Shown here piece after piece: positions 19,481 through 27,337 of a stretch of DNA of 64,000 nucleotides (position 1 is the first letter of the stretch; each line of letters opens with the position of its first letter). This DNA comes from Streptomyces alfalfae (GTDB lineage: Bacteria > Actinomycetota > Actinomycetes > Streptomycetales > Streptomycetaceae). The notes beneath the pieces were generated by a model, which ran no database searches, was not told the origin of the DNA, and saw only the letters and a list, made by a program, of their open reading frames with translations. The translations under genes were made by a program, and so were the position numbers. The stretch is taken from NCBI RefSeq assembly GCF_004127445.1, contig NZ_QEXM01000045.1, positions 1 to 64,000 of the forward strand, given 5' to 3'.

Positions 19481-20070
19481 CCGTCGCGGCCGAATCCTTT
19501 GCGGGGGCCTTCGCCTCTCACGGACGTACCGGCAGACGCCGGCGCGGGTACGGAGGCAGCCGTGGTCATCGGACCTTCGCGAGCAGGCCTCTTCCGCCCG
19601 AGCACATCGTGCGGGGTGTGGTGGGCGTCGGCGCGCCGGGCGGCTCGGCCGCCCTCGTCCCGGCGGCCGGACCGGTCGGCCCGACCCGGCGCCGCTGGGC
19701 CTGCTCGCCCTGCGCAGATGCCCGACGCGCTGGGCGGTCGGGCTGACGCGGACGCCCTCACGGGGCCGCCTCCGGCACTCCTGCGAGGGCGGCGCGTGCA
19801 GACCCACCACGGCCGGCGCGACGCGCGCCGCGGGGGCGGCGAAGGAGTCCCCACCCTGGCCGACCCCTGGCCGATATCCGTCCGTCGGGATGCGTCCGGT
19901 GGTCCGGCGGACGCACAGTGGGGCAGCGCGACGCGCGGTCGCCGGCCAGGGCGCGCGTCCGCCACCCGGGTGACGCGGGTGGCGGTCGGCGCCGGATGCG
20001 GGAAGACCTTCTGTGAGACCCCGGCACGGCCCCTGCGCGGGGGCGGGCATGGGGACGGCGGGCGCGGCCC
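19481..20070. other. No gene recognised
   Basis: Several frames stay open here because of the GC content, but their translations are Arg/Pro/Gly/Ala-rich and I recognise no domain or family in them. I see no tRNA, hairpin pair or inverted repeat that would mark an insertion sequence. Confidence 0.5.
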
Positions 20071-20190
20071 CGGTACGGCCTCCCCGCACGAGGGCGGTGC
20101 GGCCTCCCCGTATGGCGGCGGGCGGTGCGGCCTCCCCGTATGGCGGCGGTGCGCCTCCCGCATGGCGACGGTGCGCCTCCCCGCACGAGG
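20071..20190 (+). repeat. Minisatellite of about 25-bp units
   Basis: Around five imperfect copies of CGGTGCGGCCTCCCCGTATG plus a short variable tail, 22-27 bp each. The middle two are nearly identical. It ends some 55 bp before the palindrome in front of the MurA-like gene. Confidence 0.7.
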
Positions 20191-20245
20191 GCAGGCGCCT
20201 CCCCCGTGCGACTCACCCCGAATGGCTCACCCCAACGCGCGCGTC

Positions 20246-20266
20246 ATCTCATATCTGAGATAACCT
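20246..20266 (+). promoter_or_regulatory. Palindromic promoter element of the HTH-MurA gene
   Basis: ATCTCATATCTGAGAT is an inverted repeat (6-4-6), and TAACCT (20261-20266) fits a -10 with 7 bp to the ATG. No Shine-Dalgarno is present, so the mRNA may be leaderless. The palindrome overlapping the -10 could be the autoregulatory target of the gene's own HTH domain; that is inference. Confidence 0.5.
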
Positions 20267-20273
20267 GCTGCAC

Positions 20274-21803
20274 ATGGCAGACGACTACCTCGTACGCATC
20301 GGCAAGCTCATCCGCGACGCCCGCCAGCACAGGGGCTGGACGCAGACGCAACTCGCCGACGCGCTCTCCACCAGCCAGAGCGCGGTGAACCGCATCGAGC
20401 GCGGCAACCAGAACATCAGCCTTGAGATGATCGCCCGTATCGGCGAGGCGCTCGACAGCGAGATCGTGTCGCTCGGCTACGCCGGGCCGATGCACCTGCG
20501 CGTGGTCGGCGGACGCCGGCTCTCCGGCTCCATCGACGTCAAGACGAGCAAGAACGCGTGCGTGGCGCTGCTCTGCGCCTCCCTGCTCAACAAGGGCCGC
20601 ACCGTGCTGCGGCGCGTCGCCCGCATCGAGGAGGTGTACCGCCTCCTGGAGGTGCTCAACTCCATCGGGGTGCGCACCCGCTGGATCAACGCCGGCGTCG
20701 ACCTGGAGATCGTGCCGCCCGCGAAGCTGGAGATGGACGCCATCGACGCGGAGGCCGCACGCCGCACCCGCTCGATCATCATGTTCCTCGGCCCGCTGCT
20801 GCACCGCATGGACCGTTTCAAGCTTCCGTACGCGGGCGGCTGCGACCTGGGCACCCGCACGGTCGAGCCGCACATGATCGCGCTGCGCCGGTTCGGCCTG
20901 GAGATCGCGGCGACCGAGGGGCTCTATCACGCCGAGGTCGCGCGCAACGTCGCCCCCGACCGGCCCATCGTCCTCACCGAACGCGGCGACACCGTCACGG
21001 AGAACGCGCTGCTCGCCGCCGCCCGCAGCAACGGCACCACGGTGATCCGCAACGCCTCGTCGAACTACATGGTCCAGGACCTGTGCTTCTTCCTGGAGGC
21101 GCTGGGCGTGCGGGTCGAGGGCATCGGCACGACGACGCTGACCGTGCACGGCGTCCCGACGATCGACGTCGACGTGGACTACTCCCCTTCCGAGGACCCG
21201 GTCGAGGCGATGAGCCTGCTGGCCGCGGCCGTCGTCACGGAGTCGAAGCTGACGGTCCGCCGGGTGCCGATCGAGTTCCTGGAGATCGAGCTGGCGGTCC
21301 TGGAGGAGATGGGCCTCGACCACGACCGCACGCCGGAGTACTTCGCCGACAACGGCCGTACGCGCCTGATCGACCTCACGGTCCGCCCCTCCAAGCTGGA
21401 GGCGCCGATCGACAAGATCCACCCGATGCCGTTCCCGGGCCTGAACATCGACAACGTCCCCTTCTTCGCGGCCATCGCGGCGGCGGCGCAGGGCAAGACG
21501 CTGATCCACGACTGGGTCTACGACAACCGCGCCATCTACCTCACCGACCTCAACCGCCTCGGCGGCCACCTCCAGCTCCTGGACCCCCACCGCGTCCTGG
21601 TGGAGGGCCCCACGCGCTGGCGAGCCGCGGAAATGATGTGCCCCCCGGCCCTGCGCCCGGCGGTGGTCGTCCTCCTGGCGATGATGGCGGCGGAGGGCAC
21701 GTCGGTACTGCGCAACGTGTACGTGATCAACCGCGGGTACGAGGATCTGGCGGAGCGGTTGAACTCGGTGGGGGCACAGATCGAGACGTTCCGGGATATC
21801 TGA
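20274..21803 (+). CDS. murA: UDP-GlcNAc 1-carboxyvinyltransferase-like protein with N-terminal XRE HTH
   Basis: A 509-residue fusion. Residues 8-62 form an XRE helix-turn-helix (WTQTQLADALSTSQSAVNRI) and 73-505 an enolpyruvyl transferase of the MurA family, which moves enolpyruvate from PEP to UDP-GlcNAc in peptidoglycan synthesis. The MurA Lys-Asn pair is kept at K93-N94 (DVKTSKNACVALL), and C190 in GGCDLGTRTVEPH sits where MurA has its fosfomycin-target Cys. FPGLNIDNVPFF matches the C-terminal substrate loop. It starts at the first ATG after a palindromic promoter with no ribosome-binding site. In Streptomyces this acnA-linked gene is a second murA (murA2). Whether the HTH regulates transcription is unknown. 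Confidence 0.9.
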   Translation: MADDYLVRIGKLIRDARQHRGWTQTQLADALSTSQSAVNRIERGNQNISLEMIARIGEALDSEIVSLGYAGPMHLRVVGGRRLSGSIDVKTSKNACVALLCASLLNKGRTVLRRVARIEEVYRLLEVLNSIGVRTRWINAGVDLEIVPPAKLEMDAIDAEAARRTRSIIMFLGPLLHRMDRFKLPYAGGCDLGTRTVEPHMIALRRFGLEIAATEGLYHAEVARNVAPDRPIVLTERGDTVTENALLAAARSNGTTVIRNASSNYMVQDLCFFLEALGVRVEGIGTTTLTVHGVPTIDVDVDYSPSEDPVEAMSLLAAAVVTESKLTVRRVPIEFLEIELAVLEEMGLDHDRTPEYFADNGRTRLIDLTVRPSKLEAPIDKIHPMPFPGLNIDNVPFFAAIAAAAQGKTLIHDWVYDNRAIYLTDLNRLGGHLQLLDPHRVLVEGPTRWRAAEMMCPPALRPAVVVLLAMMAAEGTSVLRNVYVINRGYEDLAERLNSVGAQIETFRDI

Positions 21804-21808
21804 GCAGG

Positions 21809-21857
21809 GGGTGCCGTCGCCGCCCGCTCGGTCCGCTGAGAGCGGGCGGTGGCACCC
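21809..21857. terminator. Hairpin between murA-like gene and the defence-like operon
   Basis: GGGTGCC (21809-21815) pairs with GGCACCC (21851-21857), and an inner GCCGCCCGCTC pairs with GAGCGGGCGG. It lies between two converging genes and can terminate both. Confidence 0.7.
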
Positions 21858-21890
21858 GTACGCGGCCACGGGCGCGCCGAAGCCCTCGGC

Positions 21891-22868
21891 TCATGTGTCC
21901 AGGTGGTCGACGAAGATGCCGATCAGAATGCGGCCACCGAGGCGGGTATCGGGCAGACTGAAGTGGATCCGGTTGCGATGCCGCTCCTTCTTGCCGTGCC
22001 ATTCACAGCGGTATGTCTCCCCCTCGTGGTCGACCTCTCGCTGCTTCATCGCCCGCGGCTTGGAACGCGTGTTGGGGCTCTCAGGAGAAAGGTCCAGGCC
22101 GAAGCGGCCCAGTTCCGCTTGCACTTGGTGCGGCTGTCCCTTGTGTCGTGCCAGAGCGTCGGCGAAATGGTCGTGCACCACGGACAGGACCTGTACGACC
22201 CAGTCGCGCATCTCAGCGTACGTGCCGTCGAATTTCCGGAAGGAGAGGGAGTCCGCGAAGGCCAGACGCGGAAAAGCCGTATGCCCATGGCCGAAGAACT
22301 CCGGCTCCGGCACCTCTTCCCGCGTGAACAGGGAGCGCCAGAACTCCGAGAGAGCTGATGCCTCGGCGAGGTGGAAGACCTCTTCGGTCACGGGCTCGCC
22401 CGTCGCAACGTCGACGGCTGACACCGGGAGCCAGCCGCGACGGTCGCCGTCAGGGAAGACGAGGCAGGTGATGTGCTGTCCCTGCCGCGCCCGCCACCAG
22501 GCGTAGCAAAGGGACCAGGCGATTTCCTGAGCTGATCCCGCCACCTCGACCTGCTCCGGCAGACCGGCCACGTCCGTGTCCCAGCTGGGACAGCGGTCCA
22601 TGAGGCGGATCATTCTCAGGCGGGCGTCCCGACCGGCTCGCGGCGCCTCCCCCTCGTACAGGACGTCGTACAGCTCCCGGTCGTCGGCACACTCCACCTC
22701 CATCCATAACGGGGAGACGGCGACGGCATGCTGTTCGGACAAGTCCTCCAGCGCGTCGCCGAAATCCTCGAGCAGGTCGGTCAACCGCTCCTCCGTCAGT
22801 CCCCGGAAGTCGAAGGACGACTCGTCCACGACGATCCTGTACGGCTCACCGCCCCCTGCGCCTGGCAC
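21891..22868 (-). CDS. Unknown protein, third gene of the DUF262-ATPase operon
   Basis: A 325-residue protein that I do not recognise. It is soluble, with an acidic N-terminal half (LTEERLTDLLEDFGDALEDL) and a basic C-terminus (MKQREVDHEGETYRCEWHGK, KKERHRNRIHF). RHKGQPH at 241-247 fits the loose Rx4-6H spacing of HEPN nucleases but nothing else supports that. The GTG start is well defined by GGGGAGG 7 bp upstream, inside the end of the ATPase gene, with a 23-bp overlap, so its synthesis is tied to the ATPase. Codon use is less GC-extreme than in neighbouring housekeeping genes, which fits horizontal gain. Confidence 0.75.
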   Translation of the reverse strand: MPGAGGGEPYRIVVDESSFDFRGLTEERLTDLLEDFGDALEDLSEQHAVAVSPLWMEVECADDRELYDVLYEGEAPRAGRDARLRMIRLMDRCPSWDTDVAGLPEQVEVAGSAQEIAWSLCYAWWRARQGQHITCLVFPDGDRRGWLPVSAVDVATGEPVTEEVFHLAEASALSEFWRSLFTREEVPEPEFFGHGHTAFPRLAFADSLSFRKFDGTYAEMRDWVVQVLSVVHDHFADALARHKGQPHQVQAELGRFGLDLSPESPNTRSKPRAMKQREVDHEGETYRCEWHGKKERHRNRIHFSLPDTRLGGRILIGIFVDHLDT

Positions 22869-23958
22869 GTGCCAGCCTCCCCAAATCCTGCTCGATCTGG
22901 TCGAAGAAGCCCTTCGGCCATTCGGTCAGTTCGCCTCTCGCGGTGAACTCGATGGGCACGGAGCCGGCTTCCTCATCGCCGAAGTAGTGCACGATCGCGT
23001 CCTCGGGCCGCAGACTTCGCTCCTCGGCCACGGCCAGTCGGGTTCCGTTGAGGACGTGGTCGCTGTGTGTCTCCACGATCACCTGGGCTCCGGATCCGGC
23101 CACACGGGCCAGGAAGCGGCCCAGTTTGGATTGGCCGCCGGGGTGAAGATGTGCCTCCGGGTTTTCGACGATCAGCAGGTCCCCCGGGCCAGCGAGAAGA
23201 CCGGCGACGATCACCGGCAAGGCATACGAGAATCCAAAGCCCATGTTGGTGGGGCGGATCGGTTCGCTCAGCAGGCCCGGCTCCTGGAACCGGATGGTGC
23301 TCGCCGTGATCCCGGGCGGCCACTGAGCGGTGATCTTGATGGGCCGGACGATATCGGAGGCCCAGGTCTCGGCTTGCGTACGCAGGGTGGTGACGTTGTG
23401 CGTGTCCTGGGTCGTCGGGTGGAGCAGTGGCTCACGCACCGCACGGGTCTCGTGCAGGGCCAGCACCTGAGCGGTGTACTCGCCTTGTACGCCCACTCCG
23501 ATGAGATCGGGGTGCTCGGCGGAGACCCCCAGCTGATCACGCGGTCCGAGCCGCTCGGCACAGAGGTAGGTGAACGCCTTGCCCGGGCCGCACAGTTGCC
23601 GTGGCAGAGGTCCATCGGTGGCGGTGACCTCCAAGTAGAGGGCCTGCTCGTCGGGGACGCTGAAGTGGAGTGCACATGGCGTTCCGGTCCTGTCCTCCCC
23701 CACCTCGATCTCGATGGTGGAGTCGGGAGCATCCGGGTGCAGCACCTCGCTCGCCTCCCCCAGGGCCAGCCCGTAAGGCCCGTTGAGCCGTACCACCCTT
23801 TCGGCGGACGCATCGACGAGTTGGCGGGCCAGCAGCAGGCTCTGGAGGGTGGTGCTCTTGCCCGTGCCGTTCAGGCCGGTGAGAACGGTGAGGGGGCGCA
23901 GGACGAACGACGCGTCGGTGAAGCGCTTGAAGTGCCGGACGCGCAACGAGGTGATCAC
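22846..23958 (-). CDS. AAA/SMC-like ATPase (OLD/DUF3696 type)
   Basis: A 370-residue ABC-type ATPase of the AAA_15/OLD-like group, close to DUF3696 proteins. It begins ITSLRVRHFKRF, with Walker A GLNGTGKS at 28-35, a signature-like GFGFSYALPVI at 240-250, Walker B LLIVENPEAHLHP at 261-273 with the catalytic Glu, and an H-loop ETHSDHVLNG near 297. No C-terminal TOPRIM nuclease is visible, unlike full OLD proteins. The GTG start overlaps the DUF262 stop (GTGA) and its end overlaps the third gene. The set resembles defence modules in which an ATPase sensor controls a nuclease; that role is inferred. Confidence 0.85.
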   Translation of the reverse strand: MITSLRVRHFKRFTDASFVLRPLTVLTGLNGTGKSTTLQSLLLARQLVDASAERVVRLNGPYGLALGEASEVLHPDAPDSTIEIEVGEDRTGTPCALHFSVPDEQALYLEVTATDGPLPRQLCGPGKAFTYLCAERLGPRDQLGVSAEHPDLIGVGVQGEYTAQVLALHETRAVREPLLHPTTQDTHNVTTLRTQAETWASDIVRPIKITAQWPPGITASTIRFQEPGLLSEPIRPTNMGFGFSYALPVIVAGLLAGPGDLLIVENPEAHLHPGGQSKLGRFLARVAGSGAQVIVETHSDHVLNGTRLAVAEERSLRPEDAIVHYFGDEEAGSVPIEFTARGELTEWPKGFFDQIEQDLGRLARARRRGR

Positions 23959-25121
23959 TTACCGGCCTCCGCGGCCCTGGCGGTGGCCTCGAAGCGGTAC
24001 CTCACCCGGCGGACGTCACCTGTGGAGGAAGTGATGGCTTCCAGGTACCGGTAATCACGCGACATCAGCTGCCGCGCGGCAGCGACGATCGCCTCACGAC
24101 GCTGTTCGAGGTCTGCGGCCTCGTATGCGGCGAGGGTGATCGACCAGGTCTCAAAGAGCGCCCGGTTGATCGGGTTCCGGCCGGTGGAGTACAGCGGCCA
24201 TTTGCGGAATGCCTGCTCACCGAAGACCAGACGGGCGTTGACCATCGCTTTACGGAAGGCGGACATGAGCCCGTCGACTCGCGCGTCCGCCTCCCCCGCG
24301 CTGTCCAGAACGGTGGTGGTGCGCTGCAGGAAGGAGTCCATCGCGGCGTACTTCGCATAGCCCTCCGTGCCCATCAGCCAGAAGGCGGCGAAGCGCAAAG
24401 CCATCTCCCGGTCATTCATCCGGATGTGGCCGCCCATGCCATTGGTCGCCTCGTTGAATTCCGCCGTGAACGTCATCTCCCGCAGAATCCGCCGACTGCG
24501 GTCCTTGCTCATGCAGTGCCGGATCTCCTGTGCGTTCAGCGGTGTGCCGCCGGTGTTGATGCGCTTGAAGATGTCGTACATGACATCCGCAGGAGTCGTC
24601 GGGTCGATGACGTTGGTGACGATCTGGGTGTTGTAGATCCGCCGCTTCCATGGGGCGGGGAGATCCTCGAAGCGTTTCCCCTCCACCGCGCTCTGGAGGT
24701 ATTCCAGCCCCTTCAGCGGAAATCCCTGTTTCTCGCCGCCCCGCACGAAGTCATGGATGGTCGAGAGGCGCTGGAGACCGTCGACGACGCGCATGAGCCC
24801 GTCGGTGTCCTCGGCGAAGTAGAAGGCGGGAAGAGGGATCTGCAGGAGCACGGATTCGATGAGCCGGGACTTCTGCACCGGTTTCCACACTCTCCCGCGC
24901 TGGAAGTCCGGCGCGAGTTCCAGCGACTCGTCCTCGATCATGTCCAGCACGTTGCGAAGCGAGAACTGCTTGGTGTTGACCCGGATCTGCTCCGGGTTCC
25001 ACGGCCGGTCGATCTCCGGTGGCGCGTCCTCGGTCTCGATCTCCGCTTCGACATCGGTACCCGTGTCGAGGAAGTGCTCCTCCGTGATCTTCAGCGGCTC
25101 AGGGATGTCCGAGGTCGTCAT
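23955..25121 (-). CDS. DUF262 (GmrSD N-terminal-like) protein
   Basis: A 388-residue protein with the ParB-like DUF262 fold found in the type IV restriction enzyme GmrSD. Signature blocks are PDFQRGRVWKPVQKSRLIES (71-90), LQIPLPAFYF and VVDGLQRLSTIHDF (113-126), in place of the commoner DGQQR. The C-terminal half (MNDREMALRFAAFWLMG and on) is helical and lacks the HNH (DUF1524) nuclease that GmrSD carries, so nuclease activity is not assured. I start it at MTTSDIPEP; a possible -10 (TACGAT) ends 6 bp upstream and there is no ribosome-binding site, so it may be leaderless. It is the first gene of a three-gene coupled operon. Confidence 0.85.
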   Translation of the reverse strand: MTTSDIPEPLKITEEHFLDTGTDVEAEIETEDAPPEIDRPWNPEQIRVNTKQFSLRNVLDMIEDESLELAPDFQRGRVWKPVQKSRLIESVLLQIPLPAFYFAEDTDGLMRVVDGLQRLSTIHDFVRGGEKQGFPLKGLEYLQSAVEGKRFEDLPAPWKRRIYNTQIVTNVIDPTTPADVMYDIFKRINTGGTPLNAQEIRHCMSKDRSRRILREMTFTAEFNEATNGMGGHIRMNDREMALRFAAFWLMGTEGYAKYAAMDSFLQRTTTVLDSAGEADARVDGLMSAFRKAMVNARLVFGEQAFRKWPLYSTGRNPINRALFETWSITLAAYEAADLEQRREAIVAAARQLMSRDYRYLEAITSSTGDVRRVRYRFEATARAAEAGK

Positions 25122-25451
25122 GAGGTGATCGTAGCGGGACGCCAGGTGACGGACGTCTCCCACGAGGGAGTGCCGTCGCTGCAATGGCAGCAGAGGCGGT
25201 CGAGCTGCGTCTGTATGACACTTTCTGGATCAACGGTCTCTTGCGCACGGAGCACTACGCAACCACCGGAAGAGCGAGGTGGTGTGCGGCGTCCGTACCC
25301 CATCCGTACGGCCGCTCGACACCTCCTGCACTCCAACGAGTGGCGCCGCAACTCGCCCAACACGGGCGGGACTGGCTGGGGCCGGTGTGGGCGGAGTCGA
25401 TCAGGTGAAGCCACGCTCCGGCGCGGCCCGGCCGACCGGTCCAACCCGCGC
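25122..25451. other. Gap upstream of the DUF262 operon
   Basis: It holds the putative DUF262 promoter at its left end (minus-strand TACGAT at 25131-25136). A short open frame from 25184 is not family-like. I see no tRNA, repeat or integrase remnant that would explain how the operon arrived. Confidence 0.5.
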
Positions 25452-25850
25452 TCAGTCCAGTACCGCCACCCCGTCCACCTCCACCATCGCCTGCTCGTCC
25501 CAGAGCCGGACCGTGCCGATCACTGCCATCGCGGGGTAGTCGCGGCCCGCCAGGCGTTTCCAGATGGCGCCCAGTTCGCGGGCGTTGGCGCGGTAGTCGG
25601 CGACGTCCGTGGCGTAGACCGTGACGCGGGCGAGGTCGGCGGGGGTGCCGCCCGCGTGGCGCAGGGCGGTGAGGAGGTTGGTGAGGGCGCGTTCGAACTG
25701 CTCGGGCAGGGTCGTCCCGGTGACCTCGCCCTCGCTGTCCAGGGCGGTCTGCCCCGCGAGGAAGACGAGGCGTGAGCCCGTCGCCGTGACGGCGTGCGAG
25801 AAGCCGGTGGCGGGGGACAACTCGGCGGGGTTGACTCGGTTCAGGGACAT
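25452..25850 (-). CDS. RidA/YjgF family protein
   Basis: A 132-residue Rid-family protein; archetypal members deaminate reactive enamine/imine intermediates from pyridoxal enzymes. The fold signatures are LVFLAGQTALDSEGEV, EQFERALTNLLTALRHAGGT, ARVTVYATDVADYR and MVEVDGVAVLD. The Arg that marks true RidA deaminases (near VARLxxPDxLVEIE in the C-terminal strand) is not evident, so it is probably a Rid subfamily without proven activity. The ATG at 25850 has GGAG 6 bp upstream, better than the TTG two codons earlier. It ends the leftward group that includes the catabolic acyl-CoA dehydrogenase; a dispersed repeat separates them. Confidence 0.88.
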   Translation of the reverse strand: MSLNRVNPAELSPATGFSHAVTATGSRLVFLAGQTALDSEGEVTGTTLPEQFERALTNLLTALRHAGGTPADLARVTVYATDVADYRANARELGAIWKRLAGRDYPAMAVIGTVRLWDEQAMVEVDGVAVLD

Positions 25851-25892
25851 GGGCAACTCCTACGTCAGCTACTGAAGCGGCATACAGCGGAC

Positions 25893-26040
25893 TTTCCCAG
25901 GGGCACGGGGAACCGCGCGACCAGCCACGGCGCGCCCCCGGACGGCGACCCGCAGGCGGCGCTCCCGCCCCGGCGCGACCAGCCACGGCGCGTCCGCGGA
26001 CGGCGACCCCACCTCTGCGCCACCGGCCACGACGCCCCCG
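25893..26040. repeat. Dispersed extragenic repeat, copy 2, internally duplicated
   Basis: CAGGGGCACGGGGAACCGCG starts the element, and GCGCGACCAGCCACGGCGCG occurs twice, at about 25915 and 25973, 58 bp apart. It is the same family as the copies at 16306 and 51877. Confidence 0.65.
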
Positions 26041-26070
26041 CGGGCTGGAAAACCGGCAGCGCCGGCGGCC

Positions 26071-27228
26071 CTACGCATACAGCTCCTTCGCGATGATCCC
26101 CCGCTGCACCTCGCTCGCCCCCTCATAAATACGAGGCGCCCGCACCTCCCGGTACAGGTGCTCCAGGAGGTGGCCCCGTCGCAACGCGCGGGCCCCGTGC
26201 AGCTGGACGGCGGTGTCCACCACGTACTGGGCCGTCTCCGTGGCCAGCAGCTTCGCCATCGCGGCGCGGCGTGCGATGCCGGGGGCGCGCGGGCCCTCGG
26301 CGTCGTAGGCCGAGGCCGCCGCGTAGACCATCAGGCGCGCCGCCTCCGTCCGCGTGGCCATCTCGGCGACCTGGTGGGCCACCGACTGGAGGTCCGCCAG
26401 GGTCCCGCCGAACGCGTCCCGCCGCGCGGTGTGGGCGAGGGTCGCGTCCAGGGCCGCTGCCGCCATGCCCACGGCGAACGCGCCGACGCTGGGCCGGAAG
26501 CGGTTCAGGGTGGTCATCGCCACGCGGAAGCCGCGGTCCACCTCGCCGATGACGTCCTCGGGACCGACCCGCACGCCGTCGAAGTCGAGGGCGCCGATCG
26601 GGTGCGGGGAGAGCATGTCGAGGGCGGTGCCGGTCAGGCCCTCGCGGTCGGCGGGGACCAGGAAGGCCGTGACGCCGCGGGACCCGGCGTCCCGCGTCGT
26701 GCGGGCGAAGACGGTGTAGAAGTCGGCCTCGGGGGCGTTGGAGATCCAGCACTTCTCGCCGGTCAGTCGCCAGCCGGGCCCGTCCCGGTCCGCCGCGAGG
26801 GACAGCGCCGCCGCGTCCGAGCCCGCGCCGGGCTCGGAGAGCGCGAACGCGGCGATGGCGCGGCCCGCCGCCGCCTCGGACAGCCACCGCTCGCGCTGGG
26901 CGGCGGTGCCGTACGCGTGCACGGGGTGCGCGCCGAGGCCTTGCAGGGCGAGGGCGGTCTCGGCCTCGGTGCAGGCGTAGGCGAGGGATTCCCGCATCAG
27001 GCAGAGGCCGAGGGCGCCGCCGACGCCGGTCCCGGCCGTCCCCGGAGGCGCTCCGGGTTCGGGAAACAGCCGCCCCAACAGGCCCGCCTCCCCCAGCGCC
27101 GCCACCAGCGGCCGGTTCACCTGGCCGGGGTCGCCCTTCTCCGCCAGGGGGCGGAACCGGTCGGCGGCCAGGGCGCGCAACTCCGTACACCAGGTGGTTT
27201 GTGCCGGATCCAAGGAGAACGTCGGCAT
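26071..27228 (-). CDS. Acyl-CoA dehydrogenase
   Basis: A 385-residue FAD enzyme that desaturates an acyl-CoA at the alpha-beta position. It has the family blocks ALSEPGAGSDAAALSL, LTGEKCWISNAPEADFYTVF and the C-terminal YEGASEVQRG, whose Glu (E369) is the catalytic base. The start MPTFSLDP was chosen over the longer open frame because it begins on the family N-terminus. It is divergent from the aryl-CoA ligase with 109 bp between, and that gap holds the operator-like motif also found upstream of the enoyl-CoA hydratase. A role in ring or side-chain catabolism downstream of the ligase is inferred from this context. Confidence 0.9.
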   Translation of the reverse strand: MPTFSLDPAQTTWCTELRALAADRFRPLAEKGDPGQVNRPLVAALGEAGLLGRLFPEPGAPPGTAGTGVGGALGLCLMRESLAYACTEAETALALQGLGAHPVHAYGTAAQRERWLSEAAAGRAIAAFALSEPGAGSDAAALSLAADRDGPGWRLTGEKCWISNAPEADFYTVFARTTRDAGSRGVTAFLVPADREGLTGTALDMLSPHPIGALDFDGVRVGPEDVIGEVDRGFRVAMTTLNRFRPSVGAFAVGMAAAALDATLAHTARRDAFGGTLADLQSVAHQVAEMATRTEAARLMVYAAASAYDAEGPRAPGIARRAAMAKLLATETAQYVVDTAVQLHGARALRRGHLLEHLYREVRAPRIYEGASEVQRGIIAKELYA

Positions 27229-27255
27229 CCCGGGTCCCTTCTCTATCGCGCACCG

Positions 27256-27283
27256 TTGACTGTCGTCACCATCACGATACGCT
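27256..27283 (+). promoter_or_regulatory. Promoter and operator-like motif of the aryl-CoA ligase
   Basis: TTGACT (27256-27261) and TACGCT (27278-27283) are 16 bp apart on the plus strand. The -35 is part of TGACTGTCGTCAC (27257-27269), a 13-bp motif repeated with one change at 32969. It is a good candidate target for the PaaX regulator of the cluster. Confidence 0.55.
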
Positions 27284-27337
27284 CGTGGGGCGAGCCCACC
27301 ACAGCGCCCGTCCGGCAGGCAAGGGGGCAGAGCCGCC

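Noticed and set aside
19394..20190. CRISPR array
   Set aside because: The tandem repeats are 11 and about 25 bp with no unique spacers between units, so they are minisatellites. No cas genes are present.
19210..20263. Several 230-340 codon frames in both directions between acnA and the MurA-like gene
   Set aside because: They follow the minisatellite composition, have no recognisable motif and disagree with one another in codon bias.
25184..25408. A 74-codon frame starting MAAEAVELRLYDTFW
   Set aside because: The start looks protein-like for about 30 residues but there is no ribosome-binding site, and the rest is compositional.
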